Origin: Phyto melanocephala
Lineage: Eukaryota; Arthropoda; Insecta; Diptera; Rhinophoridae
DNA: 64,000 bases
Assembly: GCA_941918925.1 (NCBI GenBank)
Contig: OW799236.1
Coordinates: 80,564,213-80,628,212 of the forward strand
Direction of reading: 5' to 3'
Shown here piece by piece: positions 50,901 through 57,212 of this stretch. How positions within the stretch are numbered: the stretch's first letter is position 1; each line of letters starts with the position of its first letter. A program made the translations under genes and the position numbers. A model generated the notes under the pieces. The model did no database searches. It was given only the letters and a program-made list of their open reading frames with translations, and was not told the origin of the DNA.

Positions 50901-52374
50901 TAAAGCACAAACAAACATACAAACACAAATTGATTTTTATATATATAGATAGATAAAAACTTTCTACCAAATTGCGTTGACATATTTTCGATATCATCTA
51001 TTAGCTACCCCCGACGTGTCATTGTATCAGTATGATGAGACATCTGGTTACTATTATGATCCTACCACTGGCCTATACTATGATGCACATTCCCAATACT
51101 ATTACAACAACGAAACAGGAGCATATTTGTACTGGGATCAGCGCAAAAGTTCATATGTCCTCGCAACACCTGCTGCAGCAGCGGCCACAGTACAAGATGT
51201 GGTGAAACAAGAAACTGAAACCGAAACAAAACCTGCTGCAACAACAACGGATGAGGATGCTACAAAAAAAGAGAAAAAAGAGAGTAGTGGTAGTGGTAAT
51301 AAACATGACAAGGTAAAAGTAGCCAAAAAGATTGTTAAAGACATGGAAAAATGGGCTAAACAATTAAATCAAAAGAAAGACTACACAGCAGTTGCAACGC
51401 CTCAACCCATATTAACTAATAACAAACCAGAAGATGGAAATAGACCTTCGACTAGTTGCGGACTATCAAGTGGTTACGCTGATGTAGGCTTTTCAATATT
51501 AGAAAAGAAAACTGCAAAATTAGGGTCTTCCAATAGCTTTATGTCACCCATGAGTTTAGGTACATCGTCTAGCAATAAGCTTATACCCGCTTATGGTTCC
51601 GATTCAGATGAAGATATACCACCACCACCACCGCCGCCTAAATTTGCTGGTTCAACATGTGCTACGGACACGGGTGAAAGGGAGTACGTTGATTTTCAAA
51701 AGCTCACCTGTCTTTTGTGTAAAAGAGCTTTTCAGTCTTTAGAAATTTTACAAAAACATTTAAAAATGTCCAATTTGCACAAGGAAAACCTAGCTAAACA
51801 TAATCTGGAAAAAGGGTTAACAGTGCAGCAGCAACAACAGCAGCAACAGGCTGAACAAGATTCTTTAACAGCTGCTTTATCGTAAGATTTTTTTTTCTTT
51901 TTATAAAAATATAAAAAAATAGTGAGTTTTATTTATGTAAATGTTTCAACAAATTTAGATATCGTGATCGTGCCAAAGAAAGAAGACTTAAATATGGTGA
52001 AAGTGAACCACCGCCACCAAATCGCAGTCGCGAACGTTTTGAAAAAGAAATTAATAATCTTACCTCACGCCAAAAGAAAGAAACACCTGCCTTACCTATT
52101 AGTTCCAATAATGTAGGAAATCGTTTATTGCAAAAAATGGGTTGGTCTGAGGGCCAAGGTTTAGGACGCAAAAATCAAGGACGCACAAATATTATAGAGG
52201 TTTGTACTATTTTTTAATACAATTTATTAGATCTTGCTATAATTAATTATTTGTTTCTAGGCAAGTACTCGTAATAATACCGCTGGCTTAGGTGCGGCGT
52301 CGGGCAATGATCATAGCGTAGATTACAAGACGTACATAAAGAAAATGATGAAGTCTCGTTATGAATCTGTGTGA
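20985..52374 (+). CDS. RBM5/RBM10-type splicing regulator, 13 coding exons
   Basis: Exons: 20985-20994, 33657-33750, 33827-34138, 34222-34390, 34447-34516, 34779-34852, 37274-37378, 37446-37560, 37759-37995, 38067-38465, 51005-51881, 51959-52199 and 52261-52374 (2817 nt, 938 aa). All introns are GT-AG and phases match. Domains in RBM5/10 order: Arg/Ser/Asp-rich N-terminus (1-150); RRM1 (about 180-243; TIIVLGL, RGFAFVEF); RanBP2-type zinc finger (about 273-297; DWYCGKCGMFNFKRRDNCFK); RRM2 (about 317-420); Ala-rich linker; OCRE (about 535-580; YQYDETSGYYYDPTTGLYYD); C2H2 finger (about 764-790); G-patch (about 870-912); C-terminus YKTYIKKMMKSRYESV. The family binds pre-mRNA and spliceosomal proteins in the nucleus and regulates exon choice. 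The ten-base first exon (ATGGATCGC C, donor GTAAGT) is inferred from phase and the Arg/Ser-rich continuation; the rest is direct. Confidence 0.9.
21493..21740 (+). repeat. DINE-like repeat, divergent 5' part
   Basis: TATACCCTTCGCGGTGAGTG, GGTTTGTCAGTCCTTGTGAA, CGACCCCTTGCAG, and later a clean tRNA-like B box, GGTTCGAATCCCAG at about 21711. Internally deleted, and it lacks the 3' hairpin. Confidence 0.65.
21850..22245 (+). repeat. LINE remnant with 3' tail
   Basis: Degenerate sequence ending ATTGGCCTAATGAGGCTTTA and AATAAATAAATAAATAAATA at about 22205-22248, the usual 3' tail of jockey-like non-LTR retrotransposons in flies. The coding part is too damaged to read. Confidence 0.55.
22250..22850 (+). 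pseudogene. LINE reverse-transcriptase C-terminal fragment
   Basis: Translates with interruptions to NKACLALRILYSLKPYTPRL, RYRFAFSLIMSQFNYGLEFF and VPSRHLSIFNRSFLVRVYK, the region after the RT domain in jockey/CR1-type LINEs. The 3' tail GGCCGTGAAGGCTTTC...AATAAATAAATA ends at about 22848. Truncated and dead. Confidence 0.65.
22870..23745 (-). pseudogene. LINE 3' fragment with RNase H and zinc-knuckle tail
   Basis: On the - strand it reads RKYFRLPDHNTNFQAEIIAI, RIFENSQSVIKTLRKERVEY and IIWIPSHHGLLGN, an RNase H-like domain, with stops and frameshifts. It then reads CRACEEEDETLVDFLCHCPA, the cysteine/histidine tail of R1/LOA/I-type LINEs, to a stop at 23005. It is 5' truncated near 23745, and TTAGGTTAGGTTG at about 22875 lies in its 3' UTR. 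Confidence 0.75.
23770..24375 (+). pseudogene. LINE reverse-transcriptase fragment, left part
   Basis: Reads YRPINGLKTCEKILEEIVKN, FSKYQSGFRKNHSCEIAL, then after stops MDDFGVPQGSILGALLFIIY and VLYADDTLIF, with the catalytic YADD motif. It belongs to one jockey/CR1-type LINE copy that continues at 25612 after the DD37E insertion. Confidence 0.8.
24376..25609 (-). mobile_element. DD37E Tc1/mariner transposon, apparently complete (1234 bp)
   Basis: Inverted ends AAGAATGAGATCGATAAAAC at the left and, read inward on -, AAGAATGAGATCAGTGAAAC at the right continue to TAACAC (26 bp with few mismatches). TA flanks each side, as expected for Tc1/mariner. It lies between two halves of a LINE coding region and contains one intact transposase frame. 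Confidence 0.85.
24450..25460 (-). CDS. DD37E-type Tc1/mariner transposase, intact
   Basis: 336 aa from ATG to stop without interruption. The N-terminus is a helix-turn-helix type DNA-binding region (about 10-110; SIANEIKVSRQTNSRVIKLY). Catalytic residues: D148 in CIMDDETYV, D241 in FWPDLASCHYSK and E279 in GPELRPIERYW. The spacing of 37 residues between D241 and E279 defines the DD37E group known from mosquito ITmD37E elements. It would cut and paste DNA at TA sites. A second in-frame Met at codon 3 is an alternative start. Ends and TA flanks are present, so this copy could be autonomous; activity is not shown. Confidence 0.85.
   Translation of the reverse strand: MKMDSEEKVREKIIIFLKNPSRTYKSIANEIKVSRQTNSRVIKLYNERRSIKRKAGSGAKKGITDPQLASKIVSLLNQNPNLSNRKAALKANCSDFFVRKVKRYEGLKSYKVQKVPDRNSKKNLDAKSRAKELLRNFINKYECCIMDDETYVLADFSQLPGRSYYVADGRGNVDDQFKFQKKTKFPKKYLVWQAICTCGERSSKFITTGTINTDIYIKECLQKRLLPFIRKHNKSTYFWPDLASCHYSKSAAEWYETNYIVVVPKEANPPNGPELRPIERYWALVKRVLKDTKQVANTTKIFSQKWSYSSNKVTKDTIKTLMVSIPEKVKQFIKKS
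25612..26260 (+). pseudogene. LINE reverse-transcriptase fragment, right part
   Basis: Continues the LINE interrupted at 24375: TIEKVATLKCLGFLIDNEMN, LQNKALRTILNATVLPQ, LELTTLTFIKKMEMGDAPGF, then YNLRNNLEFRLQQADTN and LLFYKGLQKYNMMP, the usual C-terminus of jockey/CR1 LINEs. Several stops and frameshifts. Confidence 0.7.
26313..26578 (+). repeat. RTE-like 3' tail / SINE-like element
   Basis: Starts TAGCTTGTTCCCGCGACTTC, contains CCGAATTTCATTTAGTTCCG and CAGCCGTTTTTGCGTGATTG, ends ATCCAAACATACAAACATTC..TATATTAGTAGGA. The same pattern repeats at 29157-29530. Confidence 0.65.
27485..28424 (+). mobile_element. mariner-like element rebuilt with inverted 3' end
   Basis: Outer ends AAAGGGTGTTTTTTTAAGCC and GGCTTAAAAAAACACCCTTT. 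The inverted repeat is unusually long: 27485-27666 is the reverse complement of 28239-28424, including the last codons of the transposase and its stop. So the 5' third of the normal element (N-terminal coding region) is replaced by an inverted copy of the 3' end. Such structures arise from faulty gap repair after excision. Confidence 0.85.
27669..28307 (+). pseudogene. mariner-like transposase, N-terminus missing
   Basis: A 212-aa open frame holding the catalytic core only: D10 in IVFSDEAHFW, D103 in WFQQDGATCHTA and D140 in RSCDLTPLDYFLWGYVKS (36 residues between the last two). The usual N-terminal DNA-binding domain of about 120-130 residues is gone, replaced upstream by inverted 3' sequence. 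The core has no stop, so the rearrangement seems recent. It could only bind ends if helped by a full transposase. Confidence 0.85.
29157..29535 (+). repeat. RTE-like 3' tail / SINE-like element, second copy
   Basis: TAGCTTGTGCCCGCAACTTC, GTCTGCGTAGTTATCGGGAT, later CCGAATTTCATTTGGTTCCG, CAGCCGTTTTTGTGTGATTG and ATTATATTAGTAA. An internal duplication or insertion separates two ATTATATTAGTA motifs (about 29249 and 29520). Confidence 0.65.
30213..31154. mobile_element. foldback element rich in CAGACA/TGTCTG repeats (942 bp)
   Basis: Ends CCCAGCCTGCACAAAAGT and ATTTTGCAGGCTGGG are inverted repeats. Each arm contains several subrepeats of the type GACATGTCTGATAGATTTCT / TTTCTATCAGACACGTC; the middle (about 30480-30850) is AT-rich without a gene. 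Resembles Drosophila FB-like foldback structure; superfamily not determined. Confidence 0.75.
31383..32150 (+). pseudogene. Tc1-like transposase, degenerate
   Basis: Begins MKKLSKSTEESIRAMTERGC, SAREISKELKVS, then stops and frameshifts; later GGENVMVWGCFTWWDLGPLQ, IDNILKKEDFLRILQTHLPD, and NLDELWQRIQNKWKNIPKEI near the C-terminus. It clearly derives from a Tc1-type transposase; the third catalytic motif is destroyed. A sequence TTGTGCACCTCACTGTA at about 32315-32331 looks like the right terminus. Confidence 0.75.
32746..33560 (+). repeat. DINE-like repeat, second family, long copy
   Basis: GGATATATTCATTTTTTCAT, TCTGAGTCCTGGTTTCATTT and CGATCTAGCTATGTCCG mark the family also seen at 5746 and 58073. 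The 3' half (CACGCCTACTTTTACC..., TTTATCTCAAATTCATATAA) also matches 53390-53930. No gene. Confidence 0.55.
35693..36457 (+). mobile_element. DINE-like repeat in RBM intron
   Basis: Near full-length: TATACCCTTCACCTGTGGTG, core, CATACATACATACATACATG microsatellite, A/T-rich middle, TTGGCTCAGCTGGGATTCGA (here the tRNA-like box is in reverse), GTGAAGGGTATATAAG and the hairpin ATTCGGCACGGCCGAAT. Confidence 0.8.
38645..39097 (+). mobile_element. DINE-like repeat, 5' part
   Basis: CCTTCACACAGTGAAAAAGG to the tRNA-like box ACTGGTTAGAGTAAACGTGG at about 39049, with an expanded (ACAACAACAAAA)n tract. It breaks off at 39097 where the next copy begins. Confidence 0.7.
39098..40162 (+). mobile_element. 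DINE-like repeat, inserted at end of previous copy
   Basis: TATACCCTTCACCTGTGGTG, full core, microsatellite, long A/T region and a mutated 3' end (GAAGAGTATATAAGATTCGG...). It is interrupted at about 39561-39765 by a small element with GTTGGTTGGGTTTA / TTAAACCCAACAAAC ends. Confidence 0.7.
39561..39770. mobile_element. small MITE-like insertion
   Basis: Ends GTTGGTTGGGTTTATG and CTTAAACCCAACAAAC are inverted repeats; also TGAAGAATTTTTAAA near the left is mirrored by CTTCTTCATAAATTTTG inside. Non-coding. Confidence 0.5.
40390..40625 (-). pseudogene. LINE RNase H remnant
   Basis: On - it reads FGIKEAVYLINQRIQLEIGH, TTIYVDSETALKLMESKKVV, an RNase H-type segment with the D in IYVDSE. Short and without flanking LINE parts. 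Confidence 0.55.
41070..41790. mobile_element. hAT-type non-autonomous element (721 bp)
   Basis: Ends CAGGGATGCCA and TGGCATCCCTG, flanked on both sides by GTTGCTAG (41062-41069 and 41791-41798), a perfect 8-bp target duplication. The CAGGG start and 8-bp duplication are standard hAT marks. The interior is AT-rich and lacks a transposase. Confidence 0.85.
42132..42516. mobile_element. MITE with GGGCCAATTCAAAGT ends (385 bp)
   Basis: GGGCCAATTCAAAGT and ACTTTGAATTGGCCC flank a body containing the direct repeat ATTCTCTCTGAGAG (about 42305 and 42335). ATT on both sides is a 3-bp duplication. Same type as the GGCCC MITEs in the window. Confidence 0.75.
43579..43785 (+). repeat. 5' LTR
   Basis: 207 bp, TG...CA ends. 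Contains AATAAA near the 3' part as the likely polyadenylation signal and a TTACTTAATATTAAAAG stretch shared with the 3' LTR. Confidence 0.95.
43887..48044 (+). CDS. Gypsy-type Gag-Pol polyprotein, intact
   Basis: 1385 aa from the ATG at 43887; the frame is open from 43872 but that codon is TTG. Order: Gag (to about nt 44650); two zinc knuckles at about 44661-44760 (CWLCGDLHYVKCC and CSACHQIGHKDNYC); aspartic protease with DTAS near 44964; reverse transcriptase with YIDD near 45816; RNase H with the DAS, EKEG and HTDHK residues; integrase with an H/H/C/C zinc site near 46940-47060 and D, D, E at about 47139, 47300 and 47408; C-terminal tail. PR-RT-RH-IN order is Gypsy/Metaviridae. Gag and Pol are fused in one frame without a shift, as in Mag-like clades (inference). 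All catalytic motifs are present, so it may be active. Confidence 0.95.
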   Translation: MTDEKIVKLIEQQSQMMDFMAKLLQSQESTKSLTSNQHASTSRAALMESLTHSMTDFVYEPESGLVFQAWYTRFIHVFEREANALEEQDKVALLWRKMSDRVHERFKNYVLPKKPSEMTLKETVEKLSKLFGKVDTEVGQRYKCLQLTKNDNEDFREYASRVNLQCELFKLNEMPIDQFKCLIFVLGLKSGRDNDIRIRLLKSLNEVKDSMNLDHLVDETQRMLDLKSDNTLIEQQTKALYAIEKTTKTPNHKVPKLPCWLCGDLHYVKCCPFNKHKCSACHQIGHKDNYCTSAKNGYVAHVDKNNNNKHYSKNKSANKFKTSKPSYRTNAAFFTKRLQFQQLRKYIKVKINNLPVRLQIDTASDISIISTTTWEAIGKPDTLTTDDSANDVNNNKINILAKLNCKISIGSATRNLSCYITDIEELNIMGIDWIESFQLWEKPISSWCRQIKSEDYISELKRKYQSVFDNSSLGLCKKNKVHIQLLPNCKEVFIPKRPVPYAVRTEIETELDRLEQSGIITPVDTSKWAAPIVVSRRNGKTRICGDYSTGLNSTIESNQYPLPTPEEILSDCHNSTVFSHLDLSDAYLQVEVDDESKELLTVNTHRGLYKFNRLTPGIKSAPGAFQRIMDQLCAGIEGSKAYIDDILLSSKSIAEHRTNLDRLLQRVQEFGFRLKFDKCNFFKSEIKYLGQIVDQQGVRPDPEKIKAIQNLKTPVNITEVRSLLGSINHYGKYVANMRNLRKPLDDLLKKDQKFKWTTECKNSLDEFKRILTSELLLTHYNPNLPIHVAADASSHGIGAVIYHTFPNNSIKAIHHVSRSLTPAETNYSQIEKEGLALVFAVQRFHKMLFGRKFTLHTDHKPLLTIFGSKKGIPIYTANRLQRWALILLAYDFEIKYTNTKDFGHADVLSRLIDNHEKPSEDFIIASISMENDLRTDLNESVLAIPVSYNMVVQETKNDAILQKVLYYMNRGWPENSKHMDLSLIPFFNRRDSLSQVDDVIMFNTRIIVPQIYRHKIVKQLHKGHIAAERSKSIARSYVYWPNIDKDIEDYNKNCTSCQLNSTNPIKTDLCSWTLTTRPLERVHIDYAGPVKGKYYLVIVDAYSKYPVIYETNTMTAHVTIKLLNEFCSQFGNPEQIVSDNGTQFCSEKFEMWCKGRGIQHTRTVRFHPSSNGQAEKFVDTLKRALKKSEKEGTSAEVLQTFLEVYRSTPNPNTPNKLSPAESFIGRKMRTIFDILRKPVPNTTLRNKKMENQYNNKHGTKKRSFNAGDLVYAKNFRYNKSHWVPGEIIERIGNVIYNTLIEVGDRKILVRSHADQLKLRTSMKDPSQTTTQLPLDILLSEFRISTPNVADEFVTPPISPVNLEPRRIVSRRQPVEPISRSPRTTY
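48052..48258 (+). repeat. 3' LTR
   Basis: 207 bp, no difference from the 5' LTR seen by eye. It follows the polypurine tract directly, 7 bases after the stop codon of gag-pol. Confidence 0.95.
48852..48930. repeat. palindromic minisatellite
   Basis: About four copies of a roughly 21-bp unit CAATACTTATAAGTATTTTG; each unit contains the 16-bp palindrome AATACTTATAAGTATT. Present in RBM intron 9. Confidence 0.8.
49140..49225 (+). repeat. LINE-type 3' tail
   Basis: CAATCAGCCTTGAAGGCTTTTTTATATAACTATGAAGTTAAATAAATTAA resembles the GGCC..GAAGGCTTT..AATAAA tails of jockey-like LINEs at 22205 and 22805. No coding part is visible. Confidence 0.4.
50118..50955 (+). mobile_element. RTE-like tail element with tandem units
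   Basis: Starts TAGCTAATACCCGGTGTGCT, ends CAAACATACAAACACAAATT..ATATATAGATAG. Between are about three units of roughly 120 bp with GTGCCACGCCCACTATTACT and AAGCATCCATTTCTTATC, plus CCAGCCGTTTAACCG near the end. Same plan as 3976-4937. Confidence 0.7.
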
Positions 52375-52547
52375 TTTTCTTTTTAAATCTTAAATTGTTG
52401 TCAAATAAGTTTATAAATTAATTTAACCTAACTTAACTTTTGCTTTTTTAAAATTTTAAAATTTTATTCTAATTTAAGACTTGTATTTGTACAAAAAACT
52501 GGTATACAATCTTATAAAATATGTAAGTGTATAAAATATTCTAGGCA

Positions 52548-52553
52548 AATAAA
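52548..52553 (+). promoter_or_regulatory. polyadenylation signal of RBM gene
   Basis: AATAAA about 175 bp after the stop codon. Confidence 0.5.
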
Positions 52554-52681
52554 TTTTGAATTATTAGGAAAAGCGTTAAACGATAGAATACGTGTTTTAA
52601 AAAAAGTATACCTTTAATGAATAAGTATGCGGAAATTGATTTATTGAAATTGTCAAATTATCCTCTATTTTTTATTTTATA

Positions 52682-52834
52682 AGGTCATGCAACAGTTTTT
52701 TTTATAAAAGTTTACACAAAATTAAATATTTATTTTATCAATTTGAATTTTTCTGAAGATGCTACACGAAGGAGTAGCGAAAAATTAAAAATATATTGCT
52801 TAATATTTTTCATAAACAACTGTTGCATGACTTT
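52682..52834. mobile_element. short MITE (about 153 bp)
   Basis: AGGTCATGCAACAGTTTTTT and CAACTGTTGCATGACTTT are inverted ends; inner TAAATATT / AATATTTT also pair. Just after the RBM gene. No duplication identified. Confidence 0.6.
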
Positions 52835-53389
52835 ACGCTCAAATAATTAAATTCTATAAATATAAAAAAGATTTCAAATAAAAATAAAGAATTAATTCTC
52901 TTCTTGTAAAAAACAAATAGGTTCTTTTTTTAAATAAAATCGATATATATGTACATATGTTTACATTCTCAACCTTATTGTGAGTGGTGTAGTATCGTTT
53001 TCAGATCTCGAAAACGACCGAAATACGACAAGATCTCACGCATTTTATTCCACATTTTTGTTTCGGACACCATTTTGAATTTAATCCGTAATAACAATAT
53101 TTGACCATCTCTGACACCATCTGGTCAAGCTATTTAATTTGATATCAAGCTGGTCAAGCTAATTTATTTGATATTAATATTGAGGGGGTTATCAAACCGT
53201 AAACAATATGTTGCAATAAAAAATTGCAAAAGTAAAACAGTTCAGGTGGACAATGGAGTATTAATATATTTGACTAATATATCTGCCATTTTACTAAGAG
53301 CGGCATCTTGGATTTAAACTTTTTCATAGTTTACTGCATTCTGCTGGTTAAGCCCTTTTATTTGACACCAATATTGGGGTGTTTTCCAA

Positions 53390-53930
53390 CACTTAATTTG
53401 ACCCCATATAACGTTTTAACTCAAATTCATATAATTTATCTGTGAATAAAGATTTTGGAATAATAAAGGATTATATTGAAATATCTAAATTGTATTCATT
53501 AGCAGAAATAATTTCGACACGCCTACTAATACGCACACTTTTCTCGTTATCTACTCTTAATGAAATTTAAAAGCTCATAAAACCGACAAAATTAGAGATA
53601 TGATGAAATTTACTACAGATATACTTCTAGTAAATGTTATTGTTATGCCGGAAAATTTAGGTGGTACGCATACTTTTACGCCCACCTCCCATATAACGTT
53701 TTATCTCAAATTCATATAATTTCTCTATGAGTAAAGATTTTGGAATAATAAAGGACTATATTGAAATATCTAAGTTGTATTCATTAGCAGAAATAATTTC
53801 GACACGCCTACTATAACGCCCACTTTTCACGTTATCCACTGTTTAAATTTAAAAGCTCATAAATCCGACAAAATTAGAGGTATGATGTTGAAATTTTCTA
53901 CATATATCCTTTTAGTCAATGTCATTGTTA
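53390..53930 (+). repeat. DINE-like second-family fragments, duplicated
   Basis: Two successive copies of TTTATCTCAAATTCATATAATTTCTCTATG...GACACGCCTACTA...AAATTTAAAAGCTCATAAA (about 53410-53590 and 53695-53890), also found at 33300-33480 and 5760-5950. Confidence 0.6.
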
Positions 53931-54350
53931 CAGGCCGTCCTTTTCATCCGGCTTCGAGAGTTATACGTCTCACTCTCGCATGGTTAATTGTGTGGCGTCG
54001 CGTAACTGTGCTTTGGATACAGTTTCCAGACTATTCTACAATTAACCGCGTGCATATATTTTAATTGGATTAACTAGAGGAGTACCAACTAAACTCATTT
54101 CCTTAACTGGACGAGTACCAACTAAACTTAATTTGTTCTAACTGGAGGAGTTCCATAAAACTCAGTATAATGAATTGTTCAGATGTTTTCGACTTCCTAT
54201 ACAATGGTATAGGTCGACTTGCGGTGACTAAACCAACTTTTTTTTTGGCTGGAGGAGAACCATATAACTCAACTTTAATTATTGTTCAAGTGCCTCCGAC
54301 TCCCTATACAGAGTTATAGGTCGATTTACGGCGAACCATATTAAAATGTG
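53930..54350 (+). repeat. dispersed repeat, second copy of 6896-7400
   Basis: GTGGCGTCGCGTAACTGTG, CAGTTTCCAGACTATTCTAC, units of CTGGAGGAGTTCCATAAAAC and TCCTATACAATGGTATAGGT match the copy near 6960-7345 in order. Confidence 0.7.
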
Positions 54351-54394
54351 ACAGATATACATACGTTAATCAACATTATGCTTGAATTGCTAAA

Positions 54395-54595
54395 ATGGCT
54401 AAACCACAACTGAAACGAGGAGAAGCACTGGAATGTTTAAAGAAACAGATAGTGTATGTTAGAGAAGCACAACCGTACCAATTAAGAAATATTAACAACA
54501 TTCAACGGCAATGCAACGAAATCTTTTTTACAAAGGCTTACAACTTTACAACACATTACCAAATTATATTAAAAATGAAAGTAATCAAAATCTAG
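54395..54595 (+). pseudogene. LINE C-terminal remnant
   Basis: The frame includes AQPYQLRNINNIQRQC and, after shifts, FFYKGLQLYNTLPNYIK-like words, the usual end of jockey/CR1 reverse transcriptases. Short and isolated. Confidence 0.45.
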
Positions 54596-54761
54596 TTAAA
54601 AAAACATTTATTTTTTGTTAAGTATATTTTTTAACAAATTTAAGTTATTCTATGTATAAAAAAAAGTATTACTAATCCTAACAAAAATCAGTACATAAAA
54701 TAAATAAGCTACCTTTATAAATGTACACTGATTTTAGGTAATATTGTTCAAATAACTGCAT

Positions 54762-54769
54762 TATCGATA
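54762..54769 (+). promoter_or_regulatory. DRE-like motif upstream of pelo
   Basis: TATCGATA, the core of the DNA replication-related element common in housekeeping promoters of flies, 353 bp before the pelo ATG. Chance occurrence is possible. Confidence 0.4.
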
Positions 54770-55121
54770 TCACCTGTTTTCTTTTGTGTGTTATCAATGT
54801 AAAATGAATGCTAAATAATTATTTCTTTACCTTTGCTGTTGGCCTGTTGTTTGTTTTAAATGTCACTGCAAATTTCTGGTTTTAAGAGTATGTCAAGATT
54901 TTTGGAAATTTCAACGCAATAAAAAGAAAATAAATCATAAATTCTTTAAGAGGAAATATTGTCCATCAATACAGAAAAAAATGCTGAAAGTTTTTCAACG
55001 TCCACAAAATATAAACACTACAATAAAAAGGCAAAAGTGACGGCTCATAACCTGTGTGATCACGTTCGTAGAGTAATAACAATTTAGATAATTTGTACTT
55101 TTAATTAGAAAAGGCTACAAA

Positions 55122-56366
55122 ATGAAGTTAGTGAATAAAAATATGGATAAAGGTGGTCAGGGGTAAGTGTTTTCTTCTTTTTTTTTATGTGAAAGTGTTA
55201 TGTTGTCATACCTATCTCTATACATTTTAAGTTCTGTGGTTTTGATACCTGAAGAATCGGAGGACATGTGGCATGCTTATAATCTGATATCAGAGGGAGA
55301 TAGTGTCCGCAGCACGACTATACGTAAGGTGCAAAATGAAACTGCTACTGGATCTAGTACTAGCAGCCGAGTGCGCACTACTTTAACTATAACTGTTGAA
55401 TCCATAGATTTCGATACTCAAGCGTGCGTTTTACGTTTGAAAGGACGTAATATCGAAGAAAATCAGTATGTTAAAATGGGTGCCTATCATACATTAGATT
55501 TGGAGTTAAATCGAAAGTTTGAGTTGCGTAAACCGGAATGGGATTCCATAGCGTTGGAACGCATCGATATGGCTTGTGATCCTACACAGTCGGCTGACGT
55601 CGCCGCAGTTGTCATGCAGGAGGGCTTAGCCCACGTTTGCCTTATAACGCCAAGCATGACTTTGGTGCGTAGCAAAATCGAAGTGAATATACCTCGTAAA
55701 CGAAAAGGCAATATTCAGCAACACGAAAAGGGGTTATCGAAGTTCTACGAAAGTGTTATGCAAGGAATATTAAGGCATGTTAGTTTTGATGTAGTTAAAT
55801 GTGTGCTTCTAGCATCGCCCGGTTTTGTTAGGGATCAATTTTTTGAATATATGTATCAACAGGCTGTTAAATCTGATATAAAAGTGTTGCTGGACAACAA
55901 GAGTAAATTTATGCTCGTACACTCCTCGTCTGGTTTCAAACATGCTCTTAAAGAAGTACTTCAAGAGCCGGCAGTAATGTCTAAAATATCTGACACTAAG
56001 GCCGCCGGTGAGGTAAAAGCCTTGGAACAATTCTACACCTTGTTGCAATGTGAACCAGCGAAGGCATTCTATGGCAAAAAACATATTCTTGTGGCCGCTG
56101 ATAGCATGGCTATTGAGACTTTACTAATCTCCGATAATCTCTTTCGTTGCCAAAATGTTCAGCAACGCAAAGAATATGTGCAACTAGTGGAGAGTGTGCG
56201 GGACGCCGGTGGTGATGTAAAAATATTTTCCAGCATGCATATATCTGGTGAACAATTGGCTCAATTGACTGGTATAGCAGCTTTATTACGCTTTCCTATG
56301 CCCGAATTAGAAGACGACTCGGACGACGATACTCACAATGGTGCAGCCGACTCTGATTCGGACTAA
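55122..56366 (+). CDS. pelo: pelota (Dom34), ribosome-rescue factor, 2 exons
   Basis: Exon 1 55122-55162 (MKLVNKNMDKGGQG) and exon 2 55232-56366 join over a 69-bp GT-AG intron to 391 aa. The protein follows Drosophila pelota almost throughout: IPEESEDMWHAYNLI, DSVRSTTIRKVQNETATGSS, the nuclear-type basic motif PRKRKG near residue 172, DVVKCVLLASPGFVRDQF, DTKAAGEVKALEQFY, and the C-terminal SSMHISGEQLAQLTGIAALL and an acidic Asp/Ser tail. Pelota is an eRF1-like protein of three domains (Sm-like N domain, central and C domains) without the GGQ of eRF1. With Hbs1 it splits stalled ribosomes in no-go and non-stop decay; in flies it is also needed for germline stem cells and meiosis. Polyadenylation signal AATAAA at 56412. 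Confidence 0.97.
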
Positions 56367-56411
56367 GATGTAGTAGAGGGTTAATGTGTTCTACTGTTAC
56401 AAGTGATGTAA

Positions 56412-56417
56412 AATAAA
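56412..56417 (+). promoter_or_regulatory. polyadenylation signal of pelo
   Basis: AATAAA 46 bp after the pelo stop codon. Confidence 0.6.
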
Positions 56418-57212
56418 TATATTATTTATAAGTAGATATACATATTTTTTCTATATGTACTATGTTTATATAAACTCGCATAAACACATATTAGTTGCAG
56501 GTTTTTATATACATTTAACCTTTTTTAAGCTATTAACATAAATATATAAGTTTGTATACAATAAATAACAAAATATGGAATAAACCAATATCAATCTAAA
56601 CTTAAAATAAAGTTTAATAGATAAATTTGCAAAAAAAAATATTTGAAATTATAATTGTTATGTCAGGGTAGTTACACCGTAATTCGATTCGAATGAGAAC
56701 AATTTTGACTTAAGCATGCAATTCGAATCGACTTATACAGTAAGCTCCCCAGGTATGTAATGAAAATAGTGTATTTTTAAATAGAATGCTTTGAAACGGC
56801 GCACAATGTTCGTTTTTGATGTTTACCAACCTTTATTAGAAATACACTCCAATCCATCCCTAGAAAAATATGGCCCATATAAACATCATTTATAAAAGAA
56901 AATATAGTACAGTATGTAAAACGAAAGATGTGACCGTGTTTTTGATTTTATACAGTGGCAACTAGGTACGAGATTATAAAACTGACGCTTTGTATACTTT
57001 AATGAGAATGATTTCAAAAAACTTTGAAATAGCGTTGTAGATTATTAAAAAACAAACTTGGAAACAAAGAATACTGTTTATTTCAAAATACTGTTTTATT
57101 CAAAACCATTTTTAACATAAGAAAGAAAATATTAATTTCGTGCCAAATGCTTGATTGTAAAGTTTTAGTACTTGGAAGCAAAACCCCTTTTTTATACCCA
57201 TAAAAAAAAAAA

